From JANPEZ01 sp031423155 (GTDB lineage: Bacteria; Actinomycetota; UBA4738; HRBIN12): DNA of 12,551 bases. The stretch lies in the NCBI GenBank assembly GCA_031423155.1, contig JANPEZ010000141.1, positions 1 to 12,551 of the forward strand, written 5' to 3'. A program made the position numbers and the translations under genes. Positions 1-6,197 of the stretch are shown in pieces (within the stretch, counting starts at the first letter, position 1; every line of letters begins with the position of its first letter). The notes under the pieces were generated by a model. The model worked only from the letters and a program-made list of their open reading frames with translations, made no database searches and had not been told where the DNA came from.

Positions 1-312
1 GCCGTCGTCTACGTCGCCGTCATCCGAGTCGTCCGAGTCGATGTCGCCGTCGTCCACGTCGCTCTCGTCCACGTCGCCGTCATCCGAGTCGTCCAGATCG
101 CCCTCGTCGATGTCATCTGTGACGTCGTCCGCGTCGTCCTCGGCTAGGTCTCCGGGAAGGTCGTCCGTGCTTGCGAGCACGGTGGTGGCGATCCTTGCAG
201 GCTTGGCGGCGGGCTCCGAGCCCGACGCTCCGCTCGCTGCGGCCATGCCTGCAGCCCCCAGCGCGAGCACGAGGCCGAAGGACCCTACGATGATGCGGGG
301 AAGCTTGATCAT
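1..312 (-). CDS. Secreted or membrane-anchored Asp-rich protein (partial, C-terminus beyond window)
   Basis: An open frame of 104 codons runs from an ATG at 312-310 to the left edge without a stop. A strong GGGAGG site lies 4 bases upstream of the ATG. The N-terminus is a signal peptide or anchor (MIKLPRIIVGSFGLVLALG, then small residues), followed by a short A/P/T linker and, from about residue 50, a highly acidic stretch of DD, DG, DS and DV units (for example DDSDDGDVDESDVDDGD). Such tails often bind Ca2+ or other divalent cations or act as extended wall spacers, but no defined family is recognisable. An in-frame ATG at 348 would add 12 residues (MKGDTDG...) before the signal sequence; the start at 312 is preferred for its ribosome site. 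The gene is divergent from the sigma factor and its upstream region resembles the sigma factor's, so it is a likely regulon member. Function unknown. Confidence 0.82.
   Translation of the reverse strand, partial: MIKLPRIIVGSFGLVLALGAAGMAAASGASGSEPAAKPARIATTVLASTDDLPGDLAEDDADDVTDDIDEGDLDDSDDGDVDESDVDDGDIDSDDSDDGDVDDG
11..94. repeat. Direct repeat inside the Asp-rich coding region (60-base period)
   Basis: An identical 24-base stretch, beginning ACGTCGCCGTCATCC on the plus strand, occurs at 11-34 and again at 71-94. It encodes DDSDDGDV-type acidic units on the minus strand. The repeat is a multiple of three and keeps the frame open, so it is an internal coding repeat rather than a CRISPR or mobile-element feature. 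Confidence 0.75.
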
Positions 313-328
313 GGTTCCTCCCTTCGTT

Positions 329-505
329 CCGTCGGTATCACCCTTCATATCGTCCGAGACCGTGAGGATGTACGAGGTTCTTTCTCAGGCGAGGGTTCAC
401 TTACTGGACCAGGCGTGCCGATACCTGTGGCGTATGGACCAGCCGATCTCCAGGATCCAGCCGTATATCTCAGGCCTCCGAAGCGATATGAGGGGTATAG
501 ACGGT
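329..505. promoter_or_regulatory. Divergent promoter region with imperfect inverted duplication
   Basis: The gap between the two divergent genes carries two similar sequences in opposite orientation. Read on the minus strand from about 380 to 329 and on the plus strand from about 454 to 503, they share GAwCC, then 14 bases, then GGyCTC, then CGATATGArGGGT, then ATA and GACGG. About 20 of 24 positions match in the last block when small gaps are allowed. The paired blocks (GAACC at 380-376 with GGTCTC at 361-356; GATCC at 454-458 with GGCCTC at 473-478) have identical 14-base spacing. This is compatible with an alternative-sigma -35/-10 pair, but that assignment is inference. If correct, the plus transcript would begin close to the sigma factor ATG at 488. 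Confidence 0.5.
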
Positions 506-1039
506 GTTCCTTCCCCCTCGATCGATGCGGGCCGGGTCAGCACCCTGGTGCAGCTCGCCCGCGATGGAGACCGTGATGCGTTCGGAGACCTATACGTTCT
601 GTGCCTACCCGGTGTCCATCGCCTGGTCCGCTTCCACATGCCCGCCGCCGGCGTCGACGATGCCGTGTCCGAGACTTTCTTGCGAGCGTGGTCGGCTCTT
701 CCTCGGTATCGCGATACCGGGGCACCGTTCGCGGCTTGGCTCGCCGGCATCGCCCGGCATGTCGTCGCCGACTTCCACAGGAAGGCGGGCCGCTCCGAAC
801 CCCGAGCGGAGGTACCGATGCCTCCCGCCGGATACGAGGAGCGGGTCGTCGACCGGCTCAGGACCCGGGCGGCGGTCCAGCGACTTCCCAAGGAGCAACG
901 TCAGGTGATCGAACTGAAGTTCCTCGTCGGGTGTACCAACGATGAAGTGGCGAAGGCCATGGGCAAGAGCGTCGGCGCCGTGAACGCACTGCAGTGGCGC
1001 GCCTTGGCCTCACTACGCCAGACCCTGGAGTCGCGATGA
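488..1039 (+). CDS. ECF-like RNA polymerase sigma factor
   Basis: This 183-residue protein has the two conserved sigma-70 regions and nothing else, as in extracytoplasmic-function (group IV) sigma factors. Region 2 covers about residues 18-101 (LVQLARDGDRDAFGDLY, then DDAVSETFLRAWSALPRY, then FAAWLAGIARHVVADFHRK). Region 4, a helix-turn-helix, covers about 125-180 (LPKEQRQVIELKFL, then TNDEVAKAMGKSVGAVNALQ). It would direct RNA polymerase to a small set of promoters. The open frame extends far upstream to 41, but that part is antisense to the acidic repeats of the divergent gene; the ATG at 488 gives the normal family length. No good ribosome site precedes it, so a leaderless message or the in-frame GTG at 548 are possible. 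Its stop overlaps the next gene's start (ATGA), which points to a sigma/anti-sigma pair. Confidence 0.88.
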   Translation: MRGIDGVPSPSIDAGRVSTLVQLARDGDRDAFGDLYVLCLPGVHRLVRFHMPAAGVDDAVSETFLRAWSALPRYRDTGAPFAAWLAGIARHVVADFHRKAGRSEPRAEVPMPPAGYEERVVDRLRTRAAVQRLPKEQRQVIELKFLVGCTNDEVAKAMGKSVGAVNALQWRALASLRQTLESR

Positions 1040-1746
1040 ACGCGGGTTTCTTCGACGACGCCCTGCGATGGGAGGAGGGAGCTATCTTGGCGAGCCAGCT
1101 TGCCTCGCTTCATCCCGATGTGGACGTGGAAGGCCTCGCGGACATGCGCGAGCGGTTCGTCGCGATGGCGCTGGGTCCCGAACCCGATCCCGAGTCCGGG
1201 TGGATGGCGCTCGAGAGGCAGCTGCCGCATCGAGGCTCGAGGCCCGCACATCGAAGCCGGCGGATGGTGGTCACGCTGACCGCGGCAGCGATGATGTTCG
1301 GGACGGCGGGCGCGTATGCGACGGGGATCGCGCCCGTCCGCAACGGCGTCGACCGGGTCGTGCATGGCGTAACGCGTCTGCTCGGTGGCGAGGACACAGC
1401 TCCCGCGGCGGTGACTCCTCCTTCGGTGTCCGTCCCGCCCGTCGGGAGCAGCACGCTGCCTTCGCAGGGGCAAGAGGGCGGCGACGGCGGAGGATCAGGT
1501 GTCGTCGGAGACGCCGACGGAGATGACGACTCGGACGGCTCTGGCTCCGACGACTCGGACGGCTCTGGCGATGTCGAGGGCTCTGGTTCCGACGACTCGG
1601 ACGGCTCTGGCTCCGACGACTCGGACGGCTCTGGCGATGCCGACGACTTGGGCGACCCCGACGACTCAGGCGATACCGACGAGCCTGACGGGTCGTCGGG
1701 CGACTCCGACCCGGAAGACTCCGACTCCGACTCCGACTCCGACTAG
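1036..1746 (+). CDS. Putative anti-sigma factor with single membrane helix and acidic extracellular tail
   Basis: This 236-residue protein starts at an ATG that overlaps the sigma factor stop (ATGA), with GGAG 5 bases upstream inside the sigma gene. Residues 1-75 form a charged cytoplasmic part, about 77-97 a membrane helix (VVTLTAAAMMFGTAGAYATG), and 120-145 a Pro/Ser/Thr linker. From 147 to the end the sequence is Gly/Asp/Ser repeats such as SDDSDGSGD, ending in four DS units. The topology and position are those of an anti-sigma factor. However, the zinc-type anti-sigma motif HxxxCxxC is absent, and I cannot match the N-terminal domain to a named family. The acidic ectodomain could sense Ca2+ or another cation at the wall, which is inference. 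Alternatively it is only a target of the sigma factor. Confidence 0.72.
   Translation: MNAGFFDDALRWEEGAILASQLASLHPDVDVEGLADMRERFVAMALGPEPDPESGWMALERQLPHRGSRPAHRSRRMVVTLTAAAMMFGTAGAYATGIAPVRNGVDRVVHGVTRLLGGEDTAPAAVTPPSVSVPPVGSSTLPSQGQEGGDGGGSGVVGDADGDDDSDGSGSDDSDGSGDVEGSGSDDSDGSGSDDSDGSGDADDLGDPDDSGDTDEPDGSSGDSDPEDSDSDSDSD
1525..1743 (+). repeat. In-frame DSDGSG/DS repeat array
   Basis: Four exact copies of a 21-base unit beginning GACGACTCGGACGG start at 1525, 1549, 1591 and 1615. The first pair plus its spacer (1525-1590) is duplicated as a 66-base higher-order unit beginning at 1591. The array ends in four GACTCC hexamers at 1717-1740, encoding DSDSDSDS. All units are multiples of three bases, so length changes would keep the reading frame. 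The array encodes the acidic tail of the putative anti-sigma factor. Confidence 0.85.
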
Positions 1747-2264
1747 GCCGGAGGTTCGGCCGCCTCGGGAGCCAGGTCGGGCAGCACGACCAGTGCACCC
1801 TCGCTGCGCTGCCGCAGCTTGTCGCGGGTCTTCGAGGTGCGCACGCGCTTCCGGGCATCGCTCAGAGTCGAATGTTCCTCCTCAACGAGCTCGTCCCTCC
1901 TCGACACCAGCTCGTCTATCTGCTGCTGCAGATCGTCGACCCTCCAATCGAGGAATCGACTTCGAGCTTCGACCCGGGCCTCGGCGACGCTGACTTCCTG
2001 CCAGCGTTCGTCCAAGGTTGTCAGTAGGGCGCGGTCGGTCTTGCGCCGGAGGCGGTAGCCGATGAACGCTTCGACGAGGGCGCCAACCACTACGGCCAGA
2101 ACCACCAGCACGATCAGCTGAGTGGTGCCGGTGGTCGACAACAACGAGCGTCCGAACCCGCGTATCTCACCAGCTCGGGCGTCCGCGCTTTCGACGATGA
2201 CGTCGAGAGAAGCCGCGGTCCATATGGCCGCCAGGGCGGTCAGAGCCTTTCCGATCAGGGACAT
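1743..2264 (-). CDS. Small two-helix membrane protein with cytoplasmic coiled coil
   Basis: I do not recognise the family. The 173-residue protein starts at the ATG at 2264, preceded by GAGGAGG five bases away; an upstream in-frame start at 2297 lacks such a site. Hydrophobic segments span about residues 4-24 and 49-70 (TQLIVLVVLAVVVGALVEAF), followed by basic RLRRK, which would place the rest in the cytoplasm. Residues 78-140 are Glu/Arg/Leu-rich with heptad character (WRVDDLQQQIDELVSRRDEL), a probable coiled coil, then a basic stretch and a short Pro/Glu/Ala C-terminus. Its stop codon shares the CTAG at 1743-1746 with the stop of the converging gene. It could be a membrane scaffold or the partner of another coiled-coil protein; nothing in the sequence is more specific. 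Confidence 0.78.
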   Translation of the reverse strand: MSLIGKALTALAAIWTAASLDVIVESADARAGEIRGFGRSLLSTTGTTQLIVLVVLAVVVGALVEAFIGYRLRRKTDRALLTTLDERWQEVSVAEARVEARSRFLDWRVDDLQQQIDELVSRRDELVEEEHSTLSDARKRVRTSKTRDKLRQRSEGALVVLPDLAPEAAEPPA

Positions 2265-2322
2265 GCGGACCTCCTCACGGGGCGAGCGGGCATGCATCGC
2301 TCACCGTTTCCAGCAGGTGCCA

Positions 2323-2351
2323 AGACTGCTTCAAGCCACCCCTTGGGTCAA
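2323..2351 (-). promoter_or_regulatory. Candidate promoter of the coiled-coil membrane protein
   Basis: On the minus strand TTGACC (2351-2346, five of six positions of the -35 consensus) is followed after 17 bases by CAGTCT (2328-2323), a weak -10. It would give the downstream gene its own start within the 155-base gap after the helicase. The weak -10 keeps this tentative. I see nothing else definite in the gap. Confidence 0.35.
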
Positions 2352-2408
2352 CCCCCTGGTAAGACCATTGCGCCTGCGAACAACCAGGCAGGGCTCGCTC
2401 AGCGTGCT

Positions 2409-2426
2409 CGGCTGGGATATCAGCCG
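2409..2426 (-). terminator. Small hairpin at the helicase stop codon
   Basis: CGGCTG and CAGCCG form a 6-base-pair stem with a 6-base loop that includes the helicase stop codon (2422-2420). No U-run follows, so it is at best a weak or factor-assisted terminator. Confidence 0.25.
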
Positions 2427-4672
2427 TCCAGGACGGCCGCGAGGAGGGCAGCGGCCCCCGACTTGTCTAAAGGCTCGTTGCCGTTGCCGCACTTTGGACT
2501 CTGCACACAGGAGGGGCAGCCGTGCACGCAGGGGCACTCGCGGATCGTGGCCAGTGAGGCCCTCAGCCACCTATCCGCGGCAAGGTATCCCCGCTCAGCG
2601 ATACCGGCTCCTCCGGGATATCCGTCGTATACGAAGATCGTGCAGGCGCCGGTGTCCGGGTGCATGGGGGTCGAGACCCCTCCGATGTCCCACCTGTCGC
2701 AGGTCGCGACCAGTCCGAGCAGGCCGATGGCCGCGTGCTCTGCCGCATGTACGGCACCGGGCAGCTGCTTGGTGCTCACCCGCGATGCGGACATCACGGC
2801 CGCGGGGATCGTCCACCAGACGGCCCTTGTCTCCAGGTGCTGAGGAGGCAGCGGCAGTGGGATCTCATCGATCACTTCGTTGGTCGAGACCAGCTTCCTC
2901 ACGTAGCCGACGACCTGGTCGGTAACGCGCACATCCCCGAAGTAAGAGGGAGCCGACCCCGTCCGCGACTCGTCAAGCACCTTGACGACCTCGATGTCGG
3001 TGATGTCTCTCGACTGGGTATAGAAGTCCGGGTTCGCCGACGCAACGACCGCGACCCTGTCGACCAGGTCGAGTTCCTGGACGATGTACTGCTCGCCCTG
3101 GTGCAGATACACGGCGCCAGGATGAAGGCTCGAGTATGCGCGACCCTCGTCGCTCGTTCCCAGTACTTCTCCCGTGTCCTGGATGACGATCTGATAGACG
3201 TGGCCCGAACCGGCACGGACATCGACCGATCTGTGCGGTGACTCGCGTCCATGGTGGTGGAGCAGGTCCCGGCGCCGGACCAGGGTGCCGGCGGACTCCA
3301 TGCGTTGCAGGGCTTCCGAGCCTTCGGCTCCGAAGAACTCGGCCACCTCGGTCTCGTTGAGCGGCTGTTCCCTGGCCGCGCAGGCAAGGTGAGGCTCCAG
3401 GACGTACGGGTTCGTTGGATCGATGACCGCAGCCTCGGCCGGCTTGTCGAAAAGGTCCTCGGGGTGATGCACGAGGTACTGGTCGAGGGGATCGTCCTGG
3501 GCGACGAGGATCGCGAGCGAGTCCGAGTCGCCCCGCCCGGCCCGGCCCGCCTGCTGCCACATCGAAGCGCGCGTTCCCGGATAGCCCACCATCAGCGAGG
3601 CATCGAGCGAGCCGATGTCGATACCGAGCTCGAGAGCGTTGGTGGAAGCGATCGCCAGCAGGTCTCCCGCCGCGAGGGCTTGTTCAAGGTCCCGCCGCTC
3701 TTGCGGCAGATAGCCCGCCCTGTAGGCCTTCACGCGGTCGCGATATATGACTGGCAGACCTCGTCGAGTGAAGTCGGCGAGCAATTCGGCCGCTCGCCTG
3801 GACCTGGTGAACCCGATCGCGCGGATGTCCGCCTCGACGAGTTTGGACATGAGAGAAGCGGCCTCGGTGAGCGCGCTGCGACGAGAACCCGAGTCCTCGT
3901 CTATCACCGGAGGGTTCCAAAGCACGAACGTCTTCTCGCCATGCGGCGAGCCGTCCTCGATGATCTCCTCGAAGTCCAGGCCGGTCAGCCGGTTCGCCAG
4001 TTCGCCTGGGTTGCCGACGGTTGCGCTCGCCAGCGCGAAGCGCGGGGCACCCCCGTAGTGGGCGATCAGGCGCCGGAGCCGTCGCAGCACCATCGCCACG
4101 TGGGAGCCGAATACCCCGCGGCAGACGTGGGCCTCGTCCACCACCACGAGCGAGAGCCTGAAGAGGAAATCGGCCCAACGAGCGTGGTCGGGCAGTAGCG
4201 ACAGGTGGAGCATGTCCGGGTTGGTCATCACCAGGTTCGCGTTCTTGCGGATCAAAGGACGTTCCGCCGCAGGTGTGTCGCCGTCGTAAACGGCGGCCTT
4301 GACCTGCGGGATCTTCAGCGCACGCACTTGCCGAAGCTGGTCCCTTGCAAGGGCTTTCGTCGGGAACAGGTAGAGGGCGGTCGACTTCTCACGCTCGATC
4401 GCCTCGGCGGCGAAAGCCAGGTTGTAGACGAGTGTCTTGCCGCTGGCTGTTCCGGTCGCCATGACGATGTTCCCGCCTTCTTCGAGGACGCCCAGGCCTC
4501 GAACCTGATGCTCGTACAGCTCGGTGATCCCGGCCGACTCGAGCCGACCGGTCAGCAGGTCCGGCAGGCTCGATGGCATCGGCGCGCGCGCGGGATCCCG
4601 GGCGGGTAGCTCCCTCACGTGGATCTGGGCGCCGCTTTCCTCGACCGTGTCGAGGAAAGCCCGCGCGTCCAT
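2420..4672 (-). CDS. DEAD/DEAH-box helicase with Cys-rich DUF1998-type C-terminus (MrfA/YprA-like)
   Basis: This 750-residue protein matches in length and order the superfamily 2 helicases related to B. subtilis MrfA (YprA), which acts in repair of mitomycin-type DNA damage, and to eukaryotic Hrq1. Visible motifs (numbered from the ATG) are Walker A ATGTASGKT (72-80), LFPTKALARDQL (102-113), DEAH (179-182), SAT (216-218), IGFTRSRRAAELL (286-298), ASTNALELGIDIG (342-354) and QQAGRAGRG (373-381). The C-terminus has the metal-binding cluster CPCVHGCPSCVQSPKCGNGN. It probably unwinds DNA 3'-5' with ATP in the cytoplasm. The ATG at 4672 is chosen; a GTG at 4678 is equally possible, and neither has a clear ribosome site, so translation may be coupled to the exchanger gene, which ends at 4696. 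The gene is intact. Confidence 0.9.
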   Translation of the reverse strand: MDARAFLDTVEESGAQIHVRELPARDPARAPMPSSLPDLLTGRLESAGITELYEHQVRGLGVLEEGGNIVMATGTASGKTLVYNLAFAAEAIEREKSTALYLFPTKALARDQLRQVRALKIPQVKAAVYDGDTPAAERPLIRKNANLVMTNPDMLHLSLLPDHARWADFLFRLSLVVVDEAHVCRGVFGSHVAMVLRRLRRLIAHYGGAPRFALASATVGNPGELANRLTGLDFEEIIEDGSPHGEKTFVLWNPPVIDEDSGSRRSALTEAASLMSKLVEADIRAIGFTRSRRAAELLADFTRRGLPVIYRDRVKAYRAGYLPQERRDLEQALAAGDLLAIASTNALELGIDIGSLDASLMVGYPGTRASMWQQAGRAGRGDSDSLAILVAQDDPLDQYLVHHPEDLFDKPAEAAVIDPTNPYVLEPHLACAAREQPLNETEVAEFFGAEGSEALQRMESAGTLVRRRDLLHHHGRESPHRSVDVRAGSGHVYQIVIQDTGEVLGTSDEGRAYSSLHPGAVYLHQGEQYIVQELDLVDRVAVVASANPDFYTQSRDITDIEVVKVLDESRTGSAPSYFGDVRVTDQVVGYVRKLVSTNEVIDEIPLPLPPQHLETRAVWWTIPAAVMSASRVSTKQLPGAVHAAEHAAIGLLGLVATCDRWDIGGVSTPMHPDTGACTIFVYDGYPGGAGIAERGYLAADRWLRASLATIRECPCVHGCPSCVQSPKCGNGNEPLDKSGAAALLAAVLDG

Positions 4673-4695
4673 CCGCACAGGCTAGCCGGGGTTAG

Positions 4696-6039
4696 CTAGG
4701 GGAGGCGGCTCTCCTCTTTGGCCTTGTCCATCGACCGCTCGGCTCCGAGTTCACTGTATGAGGCTCGGAACCCGTCACGGAACAGCTGACGAACCTTGGA
4801 GCGATCGCTGAGCAGCACCCAGGCGCCGAGGAACAGGTACATGACGCCCGTCCCGATGCGCTCGACTCCGTGTAGCGATTCGGGAACGAGCGCGCCGATG
4901 ATGAACTGGGCCAGGAATAACCCCAGCAGGAACGAGGCCTCCCGCAGCGACAGGGTTAGTCCGATGATCACGGCCACCGCGAAGAACGATTGGGCCGCAG
5001 TGAGGAACAGCTCCTCGCGTTGGATGGAGTCGATGGGAAGCCCGTGCAAGCCTTGGGCCGAGATGGCGAATACGACCGGCAGAGTGCCGACCAGAAGGGT
5101 CCATTGGTTCACCTTCGACGAGACCAGGGTTCCCAGGGCCAGGCTTGTGCTGAGGCGCCAGGCGTAGAGACCGGCCACGAGCAGCTCGGGTGCCTCGGAT
5201 GCGAGAGGGGCGACCCACTGAACGAGCAGGAACTCGCTGATGTTGAAGGCGCGGCCCGTGGCGACGAGGGCTTCGGCGAAGTGCTCGGCCGAGAGCAGGA
5301 TCACAGCGCCTGAGAAGACCGCTAGAGAGACAGCGATCGACCTGCGCGCGGGGACCGACAGGCTCCCGATGTACGCGGCCGGCCCGACCAAGTGAGGTTC
5401 CTCCGCAGGCGCGCGGGAGACCCTCACCGTGTAGAGGACGAAGATCCCGACCAGCACCACGGCGTCGATCGGCGTCACGGAGTGCTTCAAGGGCAAGGTC
5501 AGGGAGTAGAGGGTCGCGGCGGCCAGGTAGGCGATCTCGATCGAATGCTCGCGATCGAGGCGGATCCCCTCCCACCGGTGGCCCTTGCTGATGAGGCCCT
5601 TCTTCCTCAGGCGCCAGAATGCGATGAAGACGACCATCGACCAACCAACGCCGATAAGCAGTCGATTCGCGCCGGTCATGTTCGCGAGCGCGAGGGAGCA
5701 TGGAGATTCCCCTCCTCCCTCCAGCGCCAGGCAAGCTGGGCCCGTCTGCAGGAAGGACTGGCCGCCCTTCGAGGCGAAGACGAAGTCCACCGCGTATTCG
5801 GGAAGGACCGCGATCAGGGCCAGGAGGGCGATGGCAAGGCCTGCCGAGATGTCCAGCTGTGCGACCTCGGCAGCCCAGGAGATCATGAAAGCGGCCCCGA
5901 CGATCGCCGTTCCGAACAGCAGGGCCTCGAGCGGATGGGAGAGCGAGGGATGGGTGAAGCGAACGAACAGACCCGGGAGTGTCGCCGCCACGGCGATCGC
6001 AACCGATATCTTCGCCCGCTGGGGGTGTACGTCTTCCAT
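4696..6039 (-). CDS. CaCA-family cation exchanger, probable Mn2+/Ca2+ exporter
   Basis: This 447-residue polytopic membrane protein has roughly 10-12 hydrophobic segments and the two inverted alpha repeats of the Ca2+/cation antiporter superfamily. The alpha-1 region is about 57-132 (LIAVLPEYAVDFVFA, then MTGANRLLIGVGW) and alpha-2 about 256-320 (WVAPLASEAPELLVA, then LVSSKVNQWTLLVG). The likely ion-coordinating acids are E81 and E285, with N125 and N311 as polar partners. The usual G(T/S)SxPE is altered in both repeats, and alpha-1 carries a loop of about 30 residues with two cysteines (C103, C114). Start: ATG with GGAG 8 bases upstream. The leader contains a yybP-ykoY manganese riboswitch, so Mn2+ export is a better guess than plain Ca2+ exchange. 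Substrate specificity cannot be read from sequence alone. Confidence 0.85.
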   Translation of the reverse strand: MEDVHPQRAKISVAIAVAATLPGLFVRFTHPSLSHPLEALLFGTAIVGAAFMISWAAEVAQLDISAGLAIALLALIAVLPEYAVDFVFASKGGQSFLQTGPACLALEGGGESPCSLALANMTGANRLLIGVGWSMVVFIAFWRLRKKGLISKGHRWEGIRLDREHSIEIAYLAAATLYSLTLPLKHSVTPIDAVVLVGIFVLYTVRVSRAPAEEPHLVGPAAYIGSLSVPARRSIAVSLAVFSGAVILLSAEHFAEALVATGRAFNISEFLLVQWVAPLASEAPELLVAGLYAWRLSTSLALGTLVSSKVNQWTLLVGTLPVVFAISAQGLHGLPIDSIQREELFLTAAQSFFAVAVIIGLTLSLREASFLLGLFLAQFIIGALVPESLHGVERIGTGVMYLFLGAWVLLSDRSKVRQLFRDGFRASYSELGAERSMDKAKEESRLP

Positions 6040-6063
6040 CAGACAGTCTCCAGCCTTCCGAGG

Positions 6064-6161
6064 CCGAAGGTCTCGTCCCCGCTGGCGTGCGGCGGTCGCC
6101 GGGTCACCGACGAGGCAACCGTGTTGACGGCGGAACCGGGGTGCGGACTACTCCCCTTCGA
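6064..6161 (-). promoter_or_regulatory. yybP-ykoY manganese riboswitch
   Basis: In the leader of the cation exchanger, read on the minus strand, the conserved elements appear in order. CGAAGG followed by GGAGUAG (6160-6148) is the 5' half. GUCC (6148-6145) opens an inner stem. CCGUCAACACGG (6130-6119) forms a small hairpin. GGAC (6078-6075) closes the inner stem. GAGACCUUCG (6074-6065) is the 3' half. CGAAGG pairs with CCUUCG as stem P1, extended by a U-G pair. This arrangement is characteristic of the yybP-ykoY class, which binds Mn2+ and usually activates exporters. About 25 bases separate P1 from the start codon. A hairpin that excludes P1 is possible downstream: CCUUC at 6070-6066 with GAAGG at 6058-6054, next to the GGAG ribosome site. 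This suggests translational control. Confidence 0.9.
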
Positions 6162-6169
6162 GCGCGCCG

Positions 6170-6175
6170 AGGCTA
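6170..6175 (-). promoter_or_regulatory. Candidate -10 element for the riboswitch transcript
   Basis: TAGCCT on the minus strand fits the actinobacterial TAnnnT -10 pattern. It would start RNA about 7 bases later, almost exactly at stem P1 of the riboswitch. No convincing -35 element is seen in the short space after the upstream LCP gene, so the assignment rests on position. Confidence 0.35.
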
Positions 6176-6197
6176 GCACAACGCGCTGACGCGAAGC

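Noticed and set aside
11..94. Possible CRISPR array at the left edge
   Set aside because: The repeats are multiples of three, encode acidic residues in frame and have repetitive rather than unique spacers.
439..474. Imperfect direct repeat CCAGCCG...CAGG as an operator
   Set aside because: It is short, with gaps; it overlaps the better-supported inverted promoter similarity.
41..487. Ser-rich N-terminal extension of the sigma factor frame
   Set aside because: It is the antisense reading of the Asp-rich gene's repeats and signal peptide; sigma homology begins after 488.
2345..2354. GGGTCAACCC as a terminator hairpin
   Set aside because: It has only 4 base pairs with a 2-base loop and no U-run; it overlaps the candidate -35.
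3251..4198. 315-residue plus-strand frame opposite the helicase
   Set aside because: It has low-complexity Arg/Gly/Val content, no domain and no ribosome site; the opposite strand encodes clear helicase motifs.
5392..6189. 265-residue plus-strand frame opposite the exchanger
   Set aside because: It is Arg/Gly-rich without domains and crosses the riboswitch; a codon-bias shadow.
6040..6197. Alternative riboswitch classes (ykkC, Mg2+ sensor)
   Set aside because: The ordered GGAGUAG, GUCAACA and GAGACCUUCG elements with P1 pairing fit yybP-ykoY specifically.
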